From Trichosporon coremiiforme (taxonomy: Eukaryota > Basidiomycota > Tremellomycetes > Trichosporonales > Trichosporonaceae), in contig BCJJ01000014.1 of assembly GCA_039545355.1 (NCBI GenBank), positions 251,914 to 315,913 of the forward strand: 64,000 nt of DNA, written 5' to 3'. The notes under the pieces are model-generated. The model saw nothing but the letters and a program-made list of their open reading frames with translations, had not been told where the DNA came from and did no database searches. Below are positions 20,662 through 31,524 of the stretch, piece after piece; within the stretch, counting starts at the first letter, position 1, and every line of letters begins with the position of its first letter. The position numbers were made by a program, and so were the translations under genes.

Positions 20662-23600
20662 GCGAGCTGTAGACCACGCGGAAGCAGCTGATGGCAGTCA
20701 CCCCAGGCCCCGCCGGCGAGCAGTAGCAGGGAATGCATCTCTGGCAAGCTCGGGACTGTTTGTCGCTTGGGAGCTGACGACAGAATTGCACCTCTGCCAG
20801 CGGCGTCTGATCCTGTGCTTTGCTGTTCAACTCGGATCGCGAGATGTAGAATGCGCAGAGAGGCACATTTTCTGGTGGACCGTGAGCAAGCTGTCCAGAC
20901 GAATGTGAGCTGACAACAGAAAAGCCGAACGGCACACTTAGCCTCACTTCTCGTTTAAGATGAGCTAGAAATCGGGATTCGACAGCTGACCATGGCCAGG
21001 CAGTTGTCTCTCGGTGAACGTTCTCTGCTGAGTGAGCTGTGACTTCCTGTTTCGAGCTGACTTCAGATGTAGAGAATCTACTGTACACGGGGGCAGCCCT
21101 TCAGTGTCACTTCCCGTAAGCAGACTTCTCTGTGGCTCTGAAGCTGACTGAGCAGTACGGGAAGGGAGGCGCTCCTGCCAGCCTCGTCTGCTTGGTAAGC
21201 TATCTCTCGAAGGCTAGCTGATACCAAGGATCAGTGGCGCACCGTTCACCACTGTCAGGAAAAGTGAGCTTTATTGCGTCGGTAGAGACATAGCTGACAA
21301 TCCGCAAGAGGCGGTCGATGGGTCGCTGAGGGTCGCTTCTGCCTTGTGAGCTAGTAAATCAAGTAAATCAACAGCCAGCTGACTTCAGCTTAGGGGGCTT
21401 CAGGACCTTCGCAACAGCTGGCCAGCACCAGCACCGGCGAACTACGGTAAGCTAAAGAACTAGTGTCCTGAGCTGACGAGGGGCAGAGACAACTTCGAGC
21501 GCTGCAGCGGGTATACACCTCGTGAGCTCCTGCTTCCTCGAATGAAGCTGACTTCAGCTCGAAGCATAGATATGCGCAATGTCCTCTAGAGTGTCAGAGA
21601 CAGTGAGCTTAATGGACTGTGAAGCCAAGCTGACAACAGGGAGCTCTCGAGGGCGCTCATCGGGCTCCATCGCATTGTGAGCTATCGCCTCCCTGGCCGA
21701 GCTGACATCAAACTTCGAATGATGAACTCTTTAGCTCGCTAGCACGAATGACAGTGAAGCTGATTCCAGGTCTTCGAGCCGACAATGGGCAGAGGCTGTG
21801 AGAGAGCTTCTGAGACCCCCTAACGCCTACAGCAGTCAGCTGAAACTGGAGACTCTGTAAGCTGACCGCAGACTTGAGGTGGAAGCTCGCCCGTCTCGTT
21901 AGGGTGAGAGGCGGCAAGCCAAGCTGTCCGCGAAAGCTGACTGGGGCCAGCAAGCTGAGAGTGCTGCGGTGCAACTCTGCTGTGTGGTGAGCTTTCTCAG
22001 TCTCTGGCCAAGCTGACTTCAGATATCCGATGGCTGGCCGTACCCTAAGCAACTCTGATGACACTCAGGTCGTTGGCAGCTGACCATGGGCAGGAGGCTG
22101 CTATTGCAGGAGCACGACAGCAGTGCACTCATGCCGGCAGTATCAGTGAGTCAAACGACCTGGGGACGAAGCTGAACAACAGGCAGGAAGCTTAGAACAC
22201 TGCTTCAGCTCTTTTTGACCAGTGAGCTGAGATGCCCCCTTCCTTACCAGCTGACTTCAGATCTGCGATGTCCCCAGTTGGAGCCTTAGCTGTGCCGAGA
22301 TGGTGAGCTGGAAGCATACTTCTGTAGCTGACAACAGGCAAGAAGCCACCAAAGCCCGTGGCGAATGCTCTATCCAGTGAGCTGATCCGCTCCTCTTGAC
22401 CAAGCCAACCTCAGACGTAACAAAGTCGTCGCTATCGTCTCACAAGCTTGGCTCCCGTGAGCTTGAACACGGGTTCTGTTGAGCTGACATCAGGAGGAAG
22501 CAAAGCGACAGCGCTACGGCGGGGTCCCGATACGCCGTAAGCTGCAGCACACTGGACCAAGCTGACTTCAGCTTGCCACTGACGATTAATAAGAGCGCTC
22601 AGTACAAGGGACAGTGAGCTAACGCCTCCTGAGTTTACGAAGCTGACAGAGTGCAAAAAGCAGTGTCTCGCGCCTCGGCCGTCCGTCCGTGAGCTCTTTG
22701 GCTCCAGGCGTGTGGACATCGTTACAACCAGCCCACCCGTGGAGAAACAGTGAGCTTTCCCTCCCTTTTTGTGAAGCTGACAGAGCGCAGGATAGTTGCC
22801 TAAGTGTTCTGTAAGCTACTCCATCTCCAAGCCAAGCTGACTTCAGACGAACGAAAGGGGGCTGTGGCGAACAGCCCATCAGAGCTAGAGAGCAGTGAGC
22901 TATTGTCTGCTTGGCGCGAAGCTGACAACGGGCAAGAAAGACGTTGAGGGGCCGCAGTATTCTGTAAGCTCATAGACTGTTGAGCTCAGCTGACTGCAGA
23001 TGCAAGCTGCAGAGGACACCGTCACGGTCAGCCAACCTTTACTAGAGACAGTGAGCTATGGGCCACTTTCGCTGTATGAAGCTGACATGTCCAGAAAGCT
23101 GTGTCTCCTTGACCGTCTGCGACCTCTTCCTCCTCTCTACCAAGCTCACATCAGACGTAAAGATCACCGTCATAAGTTCGCCAGTCTCACAAGCGGTGAG
23201 CTGGGGATCCACTGGCACAGCTGACTCTGTGCAGGAAGCTGTGCGAAGTCCGTCGGCCGTCCGTGAGCTCTTTAACTATTCTTGCCAGCCAGCTCACAGA
23301 CGCAAAGGTCGCCGTCTGAAGCAGCCGGTCACTGTCAGAGATGGTGAGCTGTGTCGCCCGAGCGGAAGCTGACAAGGGCAGGATCCACTGAGGTGCCGCA
23401 TTTGTACTCTGTCGCCGTGTCGCCGTGAGCTGGCAAACTGGGCACGGCGAGCTGATCCCAGCTGCCAAGGCGTGACAGCCAGCCCCTCGTATCTGACAAA
23501 AAGCTGGAGTTTGTCTCCTCATCGCTTCGTGAGACACAGATGAGCCTCCCGGAGCAGTCATTTTTGCAACTTGGCCATGTCATCGCCACCGGATCGGGAG

Positions 23601-23858
23601 GTAAGCTGTACAGCCTTGCGTCACGAGCTTACTTCCAGCGCTTTCGCCCCCTTACCCATTGACGAACCGACAATGAAGTGGTAAGCTACTGTACGATTCA
23701 CCGTCAGCAGCTGATCTCAGAGAGCTTCCGAGCAACCTCATGCGCACCGCGCCACATGGACTATGCCGTCCTGAGTAGCTTGTCTTGCACATGCTCGGTG
23801 AGCGTAGCGACTCCACTCACTCCGCCGAGGTCAGTTGTTGAGCATAGCTGACACTCAG
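20662..23858 (+). repeat. Tandem array of mini-intron/mini-exon units
   Basis: Some 35-40 intron-like units in about 3.2 kb, all on the plus strand. Each begins GTGAGCT or GTAAGCT (about 29 exact copies by my count), ends AGCTGAC plus 3-8 bases plus AG, and measures about 36-40 nt. The exon-like spacers are about 37-48 nt. Donor spacing is 74-84 bp over long runs (for example 22222, 22303, 22377, 22457, 22537, 22614, 22689). Two alternating classes give a dimer of about 155 bp: acceptors CTGACTTCAG are followed by exons starting ACGnAAAG-like and ending GAGACA, and acceptors CTGACAACAG are followed by exons starting GCAGGAAGC-like. Intron interiors are not alike; only the ends are kept. The same signals and size occur in real introns nearby, for example in RFC4 (42329-42365). 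Decayed units, including two GC-AG donors, occur at the left edge. The last exon-like stretch is longer (23462-23600), and three more introns follow from 23601. It may be a protein-coding gene with tiny exons or a non-coding transcript. Confidence 0.8.
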
Positions 23859-23964
23859 CTTAGATCCGATCCCCGGTTCCAGACGCGTGGCAGGTGTTAG
23901 ATATGCACATTAATGATCGCATTCTTATTCTCTATCCGACTTAGATGTCACACGCCCGCTGCGC

Positions 23965-25544
23965 TTACTGCTGCGAGAGCAGGCCCTGGGGAGGCGCGAG
24001 GAGAGGCTCGCCCTCGGCTGTGACGTAGCAGCCCGAGAGACCGCCGTCGACCATGAAGTCGGAGCCGTTGACGTAGGACGAGTCGTCCGAGGCGACTGGG
24101 CGTTAGCTTGATGCGTCCGGCGGTTTTAGCTGCGTGAGCAGAGCAACTCTGGGCGTGGGGAGTCGGCCTCAGCCCGGATATCCGGACCGCGCAGCGCGTA
24201 TCCGCAAAGCCTCGGCAGCCGGTAAGGATGCACGTTCCCTCGACGCTCGCTGCGATCGCGTGCTCGTTTGTACTCACGGAAAACAACAGCCTTGGCCTGC
24301 TCGACGGCCTCGCCGAAGCGGCCCATGGGGCAGTGGACCATGCGGCGGTTGAGCTTCTCGGGGGTGTTGAGGAAGTCCATGAGGAGGGGGGTGCGGATGG
24401 GGCCGGGGCAGAGCGAGTTGAAGCGGATGCCCTCACGCGCGTGGATCATGGCGAGCTCGCGGGTCATGGCGAGGACAGCACCCTTGGAGGCGGTGTAGGC
24501 CAGCTGGGGGGTGGCGGCGCCGAGCTTGGCGACGAAGGAGGCGACGTTGATGACCGAACCGCCGCGGTGGAGACCCTTCTCGGGCTCCTCCTTGTTCTGG
24601 CTGTTAGCTGAGATGGAGGAGGAGGAAGCTGAAAGGAGGCTGGGCTCACGTTACGCATGGCAGTCACGGCGTACTTGCAGCCGTACCAGACACCCTTGAC
24701 GTTGATAGCCTGGGTCAGGTCCCAGATCTTCTCGTCGGTGTTGACGGCGTCGTCGTCGCTGGGGTTAGCTCGGTCACCGATGTGATAAGCTTGCCAGCGC
24801 CTGTGCGCCGCGCTCTACTCACTTGGGGTGCATGATACCTGCGTTGTTGAACTGTTTGTCAGCTTATCTCTTCGCTGCCCCAGCTGTCACCAGGAGTCTG
24901 TCCTCTGAGACACTGGGCACGAGGCGACCGTCGATCCACACGCGCACAGACATAGCATCGCGCGTCGCCCTCGCTGCACCAAACCGTTCCTCGTATCCCC
25001 AAGAAACGTATAGTGACTTCCCAGTGTCCGAGCACGTAGCAGCGACCGTGTCAATGACTCACCATGACATCGAGGCGGCCGAAGGTCTCGACGGCCTTGT
25101 CGACGAGGGCCTTGACGTCCGCCTCCTTGGAGACGTCGCACTTGACGGCAACGGCCTCAGACGAGGGGAAACGAGTCTTGACCTGCTCAGCGGCCTTCTG
25201 GACGGCCTCGGCGTTGACGTCCGAAAGAACGACCTTGGCACCCTCGGCGGCGAACTGGAGCGAGGTCTCGAGACCGATGCCGCTGGATGTTAGCTATCGC
25301 GTTACGCCCACGTAGCTGATAGTGGATGTATGCTGAGGGATCAAGCCATATCAGGTCAGCCGATGGTTAGCCCACACTGAGCCAACGCTCCAGCACACTG
25401 GTGCTGTTGCTCGTCACCGTCGGCGTCGTCACCGCTGTACCGAGGAAAAAGTTCGGGATCCCTGAAACGGGGAAGACAAACTCACGATCCGGCGCCGGTG
25501 ACGATGGCGACCTTGTTCTGGAGACGGAGACGGGGAGTGGCCAT
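23965..25544 (-). CDS. Short-chain dehydrogenase/reductase (SDR)
   Basis: complement(join(23965..24095, 24278..24596, 24650..24758, 24823..24851, 25063..25282, 25486..25544)), 288 residues, with all phases consistent. NAD(P)-dependent oxidoreductase of the classical SDR type. The start is MATPRLRLQNKVAIVTGAG and the Rossmann glycine motif TGAGSGIG is at residues 15-22. NNAG is at 95-98. The catalytic Ser is near 159, with Tyr173 and Lys177 in YTASK. The C-terminus reads SDFMVDGGLSGCY, the usual SDR end motif. Five introns of 53-210 nt include one next to a 29-nt exon. Substrate cannot be told from sequence; the family covers alcohols, polyols and ketoacyl compounds. It is convergent with the intron array, whose last intron ends about 100 bases away. 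Confidence 0.93.
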
Positions 25545-26169
25545 TGTGATCGGATTGTGTTGAACAACGGGGGTGAGGGGGATAAGTCAGGAATGAAGAC
25601 AATGCTGACGAGGCTGGAGGATATACAAATTGGGAGGTGGGGGCTGGGTCATACCCTCCGTACCTCCACCTGCAATCGGCAACGTCGGCATGTCAACAAA
25701 AGTGGCCATGACCGGCCAGCTGGCCAGGGCTGCCCTGGAGAGATCAGGCAGATGACCCGAGCTACGGTGGGCTACGGTGGAATGCACGGCCCTGGATCTT
25801 TCTGAGTCAGATTCATGCTATAAGCAGCCTGCGCATCAGCACAGCGCACCTAAGCGATAGCCGCTCCTCCGCCCATTCGTCCCCTGCAGCCCTTGCAAGC
25901 CCTTGCCCGCCCGACCATAACCGCTGTCCGGGCCTGATTCCGGGGTACCAGCCCAGCGTGTACCTGAATAACCCGACGAGATCCTCAACCCTCACAGCCA
26001 GCGGCCATCCATCCACATATCCGTCTTCAAGCGGTCACTCAGCCCCTCCTACCCTCGGCCGTCCCCGACAACAGTGCACCGACAAGCTGGTCCATCGTGC
26101 ATACTCTACATGTTACACTGCTGCATCCTTATGCTTATGTACATTTTACTAGTTTGTACACTGTCCGAA
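25545..26169. other. Intergenic, no gene seen
   Basis: About 625 bases between the SDR start and the 3' end of the KDM3-like gene. No gene or RNA seen. Confidence 0.5.
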
Positions 26170-29100
26170 TCACTCGTCCATGTCTCCCATCCCCTTGCCC
26201 ATATCGCTCTGGATCACCTTCATGGCCAATCCCATCATCAGGTCGTTGCCGGCAACAGCCTGAGAGATTCGCGCTCGCTGAGGGGCGGGAGGTGGAGTCG
26301 GCGCACGCTTCTTCTCCTCCTCGGCCGGCACAGGCATCGGCTCGCGCTCGATTGCAGCGTCCATCAGCCGGTCCACAAGTGTCTGCTTCAGCTCACTACG
26401 AGTCGGGCCAGTCGGGGCAGGCTCCGGCTCTTTGCTCGGCGACTTGGTCGATGTCGGCGTCTCGTCGCGCACAGAGCTCGTGGCCGCGCCGAAACGGGGC
26501 GTCACGTTACCGCTCTCCCAGCGTGCATACTGGGCCGTGCGCTCAGCCTCCCTCGCCCTGAGGGCCGCCGCCTCGTCCTTGCGTCTCTGGCGTGTTTCCC
26601 GCACGTTCGTCCACGCGTACCACAGGACGTTGTACAGCTGAAGGACGTCGTCCTTCCATGCCCGCACAAAGTTCTCCTGGCGGAAGTCCTGGCCGAGTCG
26701 CTGACACCGGCGAACGTTGTCTGGCTGTTAGCTATCGATCGAGCGTACGTTAGCTTACGAGGTGAGACAAAGTCAAGGGCAATCTTGATACAGTTGGCGA
26801 GGTTGCACACCTGGTGCGCGCACCCCGCAGGAATGAAGACGGCATCGCCAGGGTATTGGTATACGCGGAACGACTTGACGCCGTATTTCTCGAAGAGTTC
26901 CGTCCGAAGTGCCGAATCGAGGTAAAACATCTGCGCATGGATCGGGTCCTGGTACTTGTACTGAGTCTTGTCAAACTTTTCCATCAGGAACTGGCGGATT
27001 TTGTCGGCGTCCTCGGCGCGGAACAGGTCCCACACCGCACATCCCGGCTTGCCGTCCGGCCCTGGGGACGCGTGCAGGAGGATGTTGATAGCATCAGCGA
27101 CATCCATGTGGAGTCGCGTGGAGCCCATGCCGCCGGGGTCTTCAAGGGCAGCGAAGGCGTTGTACATCTTGGCTCCAATGTCAGGACGAGTGGCACCAGC
27201 AGGGAACTGGAGTCAGCTAGGGGTGGGCCTCTGGTAGCTTACATGAGAATAGAGGTTTAGGACACCATTGCGACGCGTGTAGTCCGGAACGGGAAGAGCG
27301 TTCGAGAAGTCGTGGTACATGTCAGGGTAGTTGGTCTCGAAGTCACCTTCGATGGGCCAGTCCTTCAGCTTGAGGATCTTCATTGGCTTTGCCTTCCTCT
27401 TGCGCACCTTCTTCTCGGGCTGAGAGGCTTCCTCTGTAACTGACGGTTGCTCGGACGGAGCCTGCGGATCCCTGACCGGCGATCGAGCGGTACCCGGTGA
27501 CGACGGACTCTCCGCCTCACCAGCCGGCTGATCCTTCCCATTGGCAAGGTTCTCATCGGCCACGGCGTCTGGCTGAGGAGAGGTAGTCTTCGGTGCGTCG
27601 CCATTAGAGACCTTGCTCTTATCGGCAACATCGCCGTCAGCAGAAGCACCATTCACTACCTTCTCTCCTGGCTCAGCTGTGGTAGTCAAAGACTTGTCCT
27701 TCATCGCCACATCGGCGTTCGCCTCTGGAACCGCCTCGGACGCAGCGGCTTCCCGCTCAGCCTCCCGCTTGTCCTTCAGGTATTGATTGAGGAAGGTTCG
27801 CACGTTGTCCGGAGGTTTGACTGGATCGCCTTTCTTTGGTCGCGGCTGCTCGTCCTCGTCTTCCTCTTCGTCATCTAACTCTATGGTTTCGAACTGCGTC
27901 GGCACGGTCTCCTCGCCGCCCAGGACCTTGAAGAGAGTGAAGAATGAGCGAATGGAGGCACCATAGAACTGTTCATCCTGGCAATCCAGCACCCCTGATG
28001 TCAGCTCAGCGAACGGAATTGGAGAACTCACAGCAACCGTCCTGGCCGTAGCGATCAATGAACATGTCGGGAGTCCATGAGCCCCGAAACCGCTTCCTCG
28101 TGCCGTACGCCACGATTGGCTCTCCACGTGCCCAGAGGTTGTCGAAAGTCTCGTTGTCCAGCTTATCGGCGTCGATGTACATGAATGGGTGAGTCTCCAG
28201 GCCGGCCGGGTCTTTCTGTGACGGAGCAGACTTGGACGCCTCGTACAGCTCAGCGAGCTGCTCGTCCGTGACGTGAGTTTCCTTCGGGTCCGGCGACGGC
28301 TGATCCTCGAACCATTCACGAACTGCCTTCTCCAACTCCTCATCACCGCCCAGCGTCAACGCCTTGATGGTGTCCTCCACATCAGCTCCGGGCTGAAGCA
28401 CGAAGTCCATCAGCGCCTTCCACTGCTCCTTCAGCTCATCGCCGCGGAATCGCGACGCGGGCTGCAGGTCACAGCGGGCGTGCTGGAAGTTGGTCTTCGA
28501 TACTCGTCGCCCAGGTGCCGGAAGCTCCAACGGCAGCGTGTCGTCGCCTCCTCTGCTGCACTTGTGCAGTCGAGGTTTGGCGGCGTCCGGTAACGGCCAG
28601 GGCGATGTGAGAAGATTATCGGTCGTGTCGCTCATATACCGCTCGCATTGGAGACAGTAGTCACGTCCGCATTTTCGACAAAAGAAGTAGCCTCCGAAGA
28701 TCGTTGAAGCACAGAAATCGCACAGAGCGCGGTGCTCGGCGGCGTCTGTCCCTCGGTAGATTGCCTTGTTCTTCACGATATGCCTCAGTTCCTGGCTGAT
28801 AGGGTGCAGTAGAACTGGCGCAACCGTTCGCTGACGTCAGCTGAAAGCACGACAAGACAAGCTCACCTCTGTTCTCTTCATGTGCTCCTCAATGAGCATT
28901 GTGTTGAAGTTGGTCGGCATAGGCTTGACGGGATCCGGATACTCAATGTCCTCGAAGTGCCCAGGTTTCAGGATTTTGCCTGTCTGCGGATCGATACTGC
29001 GGTCAGTCAACGCTTCTTGCCGCGCAACTCACTCGAAGACTCTTGTGAGGCGGAATCGACACGAATCGCCTCCCAGCTTGGCCACACACTGCACGCACTT

Positions 29101-30256
29101 GCCCCAAACGCCATAGCGCTGGCGGAGGCAGGGCGTTTGTTGAATGTCCTTCGACTTGCCCTTGCACATCTGCAGGATCCTGGCATCTGTCAAGGTCTTC
29201 GCGCCTGTCTGTCAGCTTGGCCGTGCATGTCGACCTTACGTGGTGCGACCTTCTCCGGTGGCGGAGCCATATCTCGGATGATGTTGAGCTGAGCGTCCAG
29301 ACGCTTTCGTGATCGGGCGGCTGCTTATTAGTTGGGAAGCAGTAGTGCGCTAACTTACCTCTGGCCGACCTGACGTTCGGGCCAAGCTCCTCTGGCTCCT
29401 TCTTCGCCTTCTTGGTCGCGCTGCCTTCCTCCATCTCTGAGTCCGCTCGTACTGGTTTCCGCTTGACGGGTGGCGGTGTCGGCTCCTTCGGCTGCTGCTC
29501 CGAGAAGTCGATCTCCTGTGGCAGATCGGGGATGTCGGACAATGGCGACGTAGGTGCCAGCGAAGGCTCGCGCATCGGTGAATCGCCGTTCTCTTCTTGC
29601 TGCCCCGGCTGATCTGGCGACTGCTCGACGTCCATCGCGGTGTTGTCATGCTCGCCGTTTGCCCCTGTACCCGCGTCTCCGGGTTCTTCCGTGGGCGCCG
29701 TGTCCTCGTTGACGGGCTGCTCCTCGGGCGCAGTTTCCTCGACGACCTCTGTCGTCTCGGGCGGCGGCTCGAGAACCTCTTCAGGCTGCTGTTCATAGTC
29801 GACGTCCATGCCGGTCTGGTCGTCTCCGTCATCGTACTGTGTGAGGACAGCCAGGCTGCGGTACAGCTCGGGATTGTCCTCATAATTGGTCTCAGCCTGG
29901 TGTTCGGGTTCGGGCTCGGGTTCCGGGTCGGGGTGAGGCTCGAACGCGAGTTCGTCTTCCTCGTCCTTTGGTGGAAGCGGAGGTGGAGGTGTCGCATCTG
30001 GGTTGAACTCGGTCGGCAGAGGGGCGAGCTCGACGAGAGGAGATTCTTCTATATCTTGCGCGGACTCTTCGATCGGGTCGCTGTCGTTCTCTTTTGCTGG
30101 CTCATCTGGCGGGGCAGGCGCTTGCGCCGAAGGCTCCCTTGACTGCAGTTCATCTGCCTCTGGCACCTCGACCTCAGGTGCAGCCGTAGTGCTTGGCGCA
30201 GCAGCCGGGGTCGCGGGCTCGGGCGAGGGAGCTCGAAGCACCGGCTCTGCCTCCAT
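26170..30256 (-). CDS. JmjC-domain histone demethylase, KDM3/JMJD1-like
   Basis: complement(join(26170..26720, 26759..27206, 27243..27994, 28032..28830, 28867..28996, 29033..29204, 29240..29320, 29359..30256)), 1276 residues. All seven introns are 35-38 nt and in phase. Fe(II)/2-oxoglutarate dioxygenases of this class remove methyl groups from histone H3 lysine 9. An acidic disordered region fills residues 1-300. A cysteine cluster (WGKCVQCVAKLGGDSC) follows. Next is a Zn-finger of pattern CxxC...CRKCGRDYCLQC starting near residue 464. Then come SWTPDMFIDRYG and DCQDEQFYGASI, and the JmjC core with iron ligands His977 and Asp979 (LHMDVADA) and His1075 (PAGCAHQV). The C-terminal tail is charged. 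The start at 30256 is the first in-frame ATG. The substrate is inferred from the KDM3 resemblance. It shares a 470-bp divergent promoter with mS34. Confidence 0.92.
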
Positions 30257-30726
30257 TTCGCGTCGGTTGCCGGCGTGAGTAGTCGTTGGGAGGGGATGGT
30301 GCTGTAGCAAGGGCGACGATGCAACTGCGATGTCGAGTTCGAGGTGGCGACCATCTGATCTTAGGCTGCTGCTAAGACGTCAGAGCCGAGAGGACTGGAC
30401 GCGCCCGTTCAGTGTATGTATCGATTACCGTGCCTGAATGATGGCGTATTAGAATATCTGCTAAAGAATATTGCTTCCGCTAATCAGATGGAGGAGAGGA
30501 CAATCGCATGCCGTTTTTCCTAATTTCCGAGCTCTGGTGTTCACGGCGTCTCTCAACTCGTTAAAAACACTCGTCTCGCCGTCTCCGTCCACCTTCGAGC
30601 ACGACAGCTGGGTCATTCGCATCGCCCAGTGTACGGAAACAGCGCGTACCTCTCGTTCCCGACTTCTCCCATCGGAAACGACCCTTTCTTTCCCCCCCCC
30701 CCCCCCCCCTTTCAACCCCTTCTACC
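30257..30726. promoter_or_regulatory. Divergent promoter KDM3-like / mS34
   Basis: A 470-base intergenic region between two divergent starts. It includes an uninterrupted run of about 18 C on the plus strand at 30693-30711, just before the mS34 ATG. Confidence 0.5.
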
Positions 30727-31382
30727 ATGCGTCTCCCGACTCTCCTCGCCTCGCTCCCCAAGGACGGCAAGCACGCCCTTGTCCGTCCCCAGATCTGGCC
30801 CGAGAACTCGTTCTACCGCGTCACGAAGACCAACCTCAAGTTCCGGGAAGTTGAGGGTTCCGAGCCCAACGAGACGTACCTCCGGGCAAAGGGCAAGGCT
30901 TGGGGCCAGCTCTTCTGGAAGGGTGAGTGGTGTGCTGCCGTTGCCTGCAAGAGCTTGGCCTGTTCACCTGTTGTGGCTACAGCTGCTTTACTTGGAGCCA
31001 TATGCTGACATTCACAGGAAAGCAGGTCCACCCCCGTGACAGGCACTCTCCGCCGATCAAGAACGCGCTGAAGCACAAGTGGGAGATTGTGCCTCCCGCG
31101 TCCGTTTCCTCGCTGTCCAGCGCGTTCGCCGCTGCCGACCAGGCTCAGGCCCAGTCTGAGGCTGCCGCCCGGGCTGAGCTCGTGAAGAAGCGTGAGGCCA
31201 AGCGTGTCCGTGTCGCCGAGGCTGCCGAGGCCAAGAGGCAGGCGCAGGCCATCAAGGACGAGAAGATCGCCAAGCACCAGGCTTGGATGGACGAGCTGTT
31301 CCGGATCGCCAAGGCGAAGAGGCTCGCCAAGCAGAAGGAGCTGAAGGAGCAGGAGACCGGCGAGGCCCAGTCAAGCCAGTAG
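30727..31382 (+). CDS. Mitochondrial small-subunit ribosomal protein mS34
   Basis: join(30727..30922, 31018..31382), 186 residues. The central segment YRVTKTN...GKAWGQLFWKGK...WEIVP matches the layout I know from animal MRPS34 (LTRVRP...GKAWGILTFKGK...WRLVP), so this is probably the fungal mS34 of the mitochondrial ribosome. The C-terminal 90 residues are an Ala/Lys/Glu-rich, highly charged helix. The 95-nt intron ends CTGACATTCACAG and joins Gly-Lys across the motif. The first ATG follows a poly-C tract. It is convergent with EXO1, with stop codons 142 bases apart. Assignment rests on remembered motif similarity and could be tested by a profile search. Confidence 0.75.
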
Positions 31383-31524
31383 ACACATTCGGATTTGTAT
31401 GCACATACCTTCTCATCGGAAGCGACTGACGATGGTGGACGCGGATGAGACACTAATATACATCAGGTTTACAAGAACGCTAGGGTTTACAACAGACAGG
31501 ACAGCCTCGATATACCAGCAACGA

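Noticed and set aside
21708..22879. Minus-strand open frames sharing LKSAW-type words across the array.
   Set aside because: These words are the reverse complement of the repeated AGCTGACTTCAG intron ends, so they reflect the repeats and not an antisense gene.
20662..23858. Array read as a CRISPR array or as mobile introner insertions.
   Set aside because: There is no constant long repeat with unrelated spacers, the organism is eukaryotic, and intron interiors are dissimilar, unlike near-identical introners.
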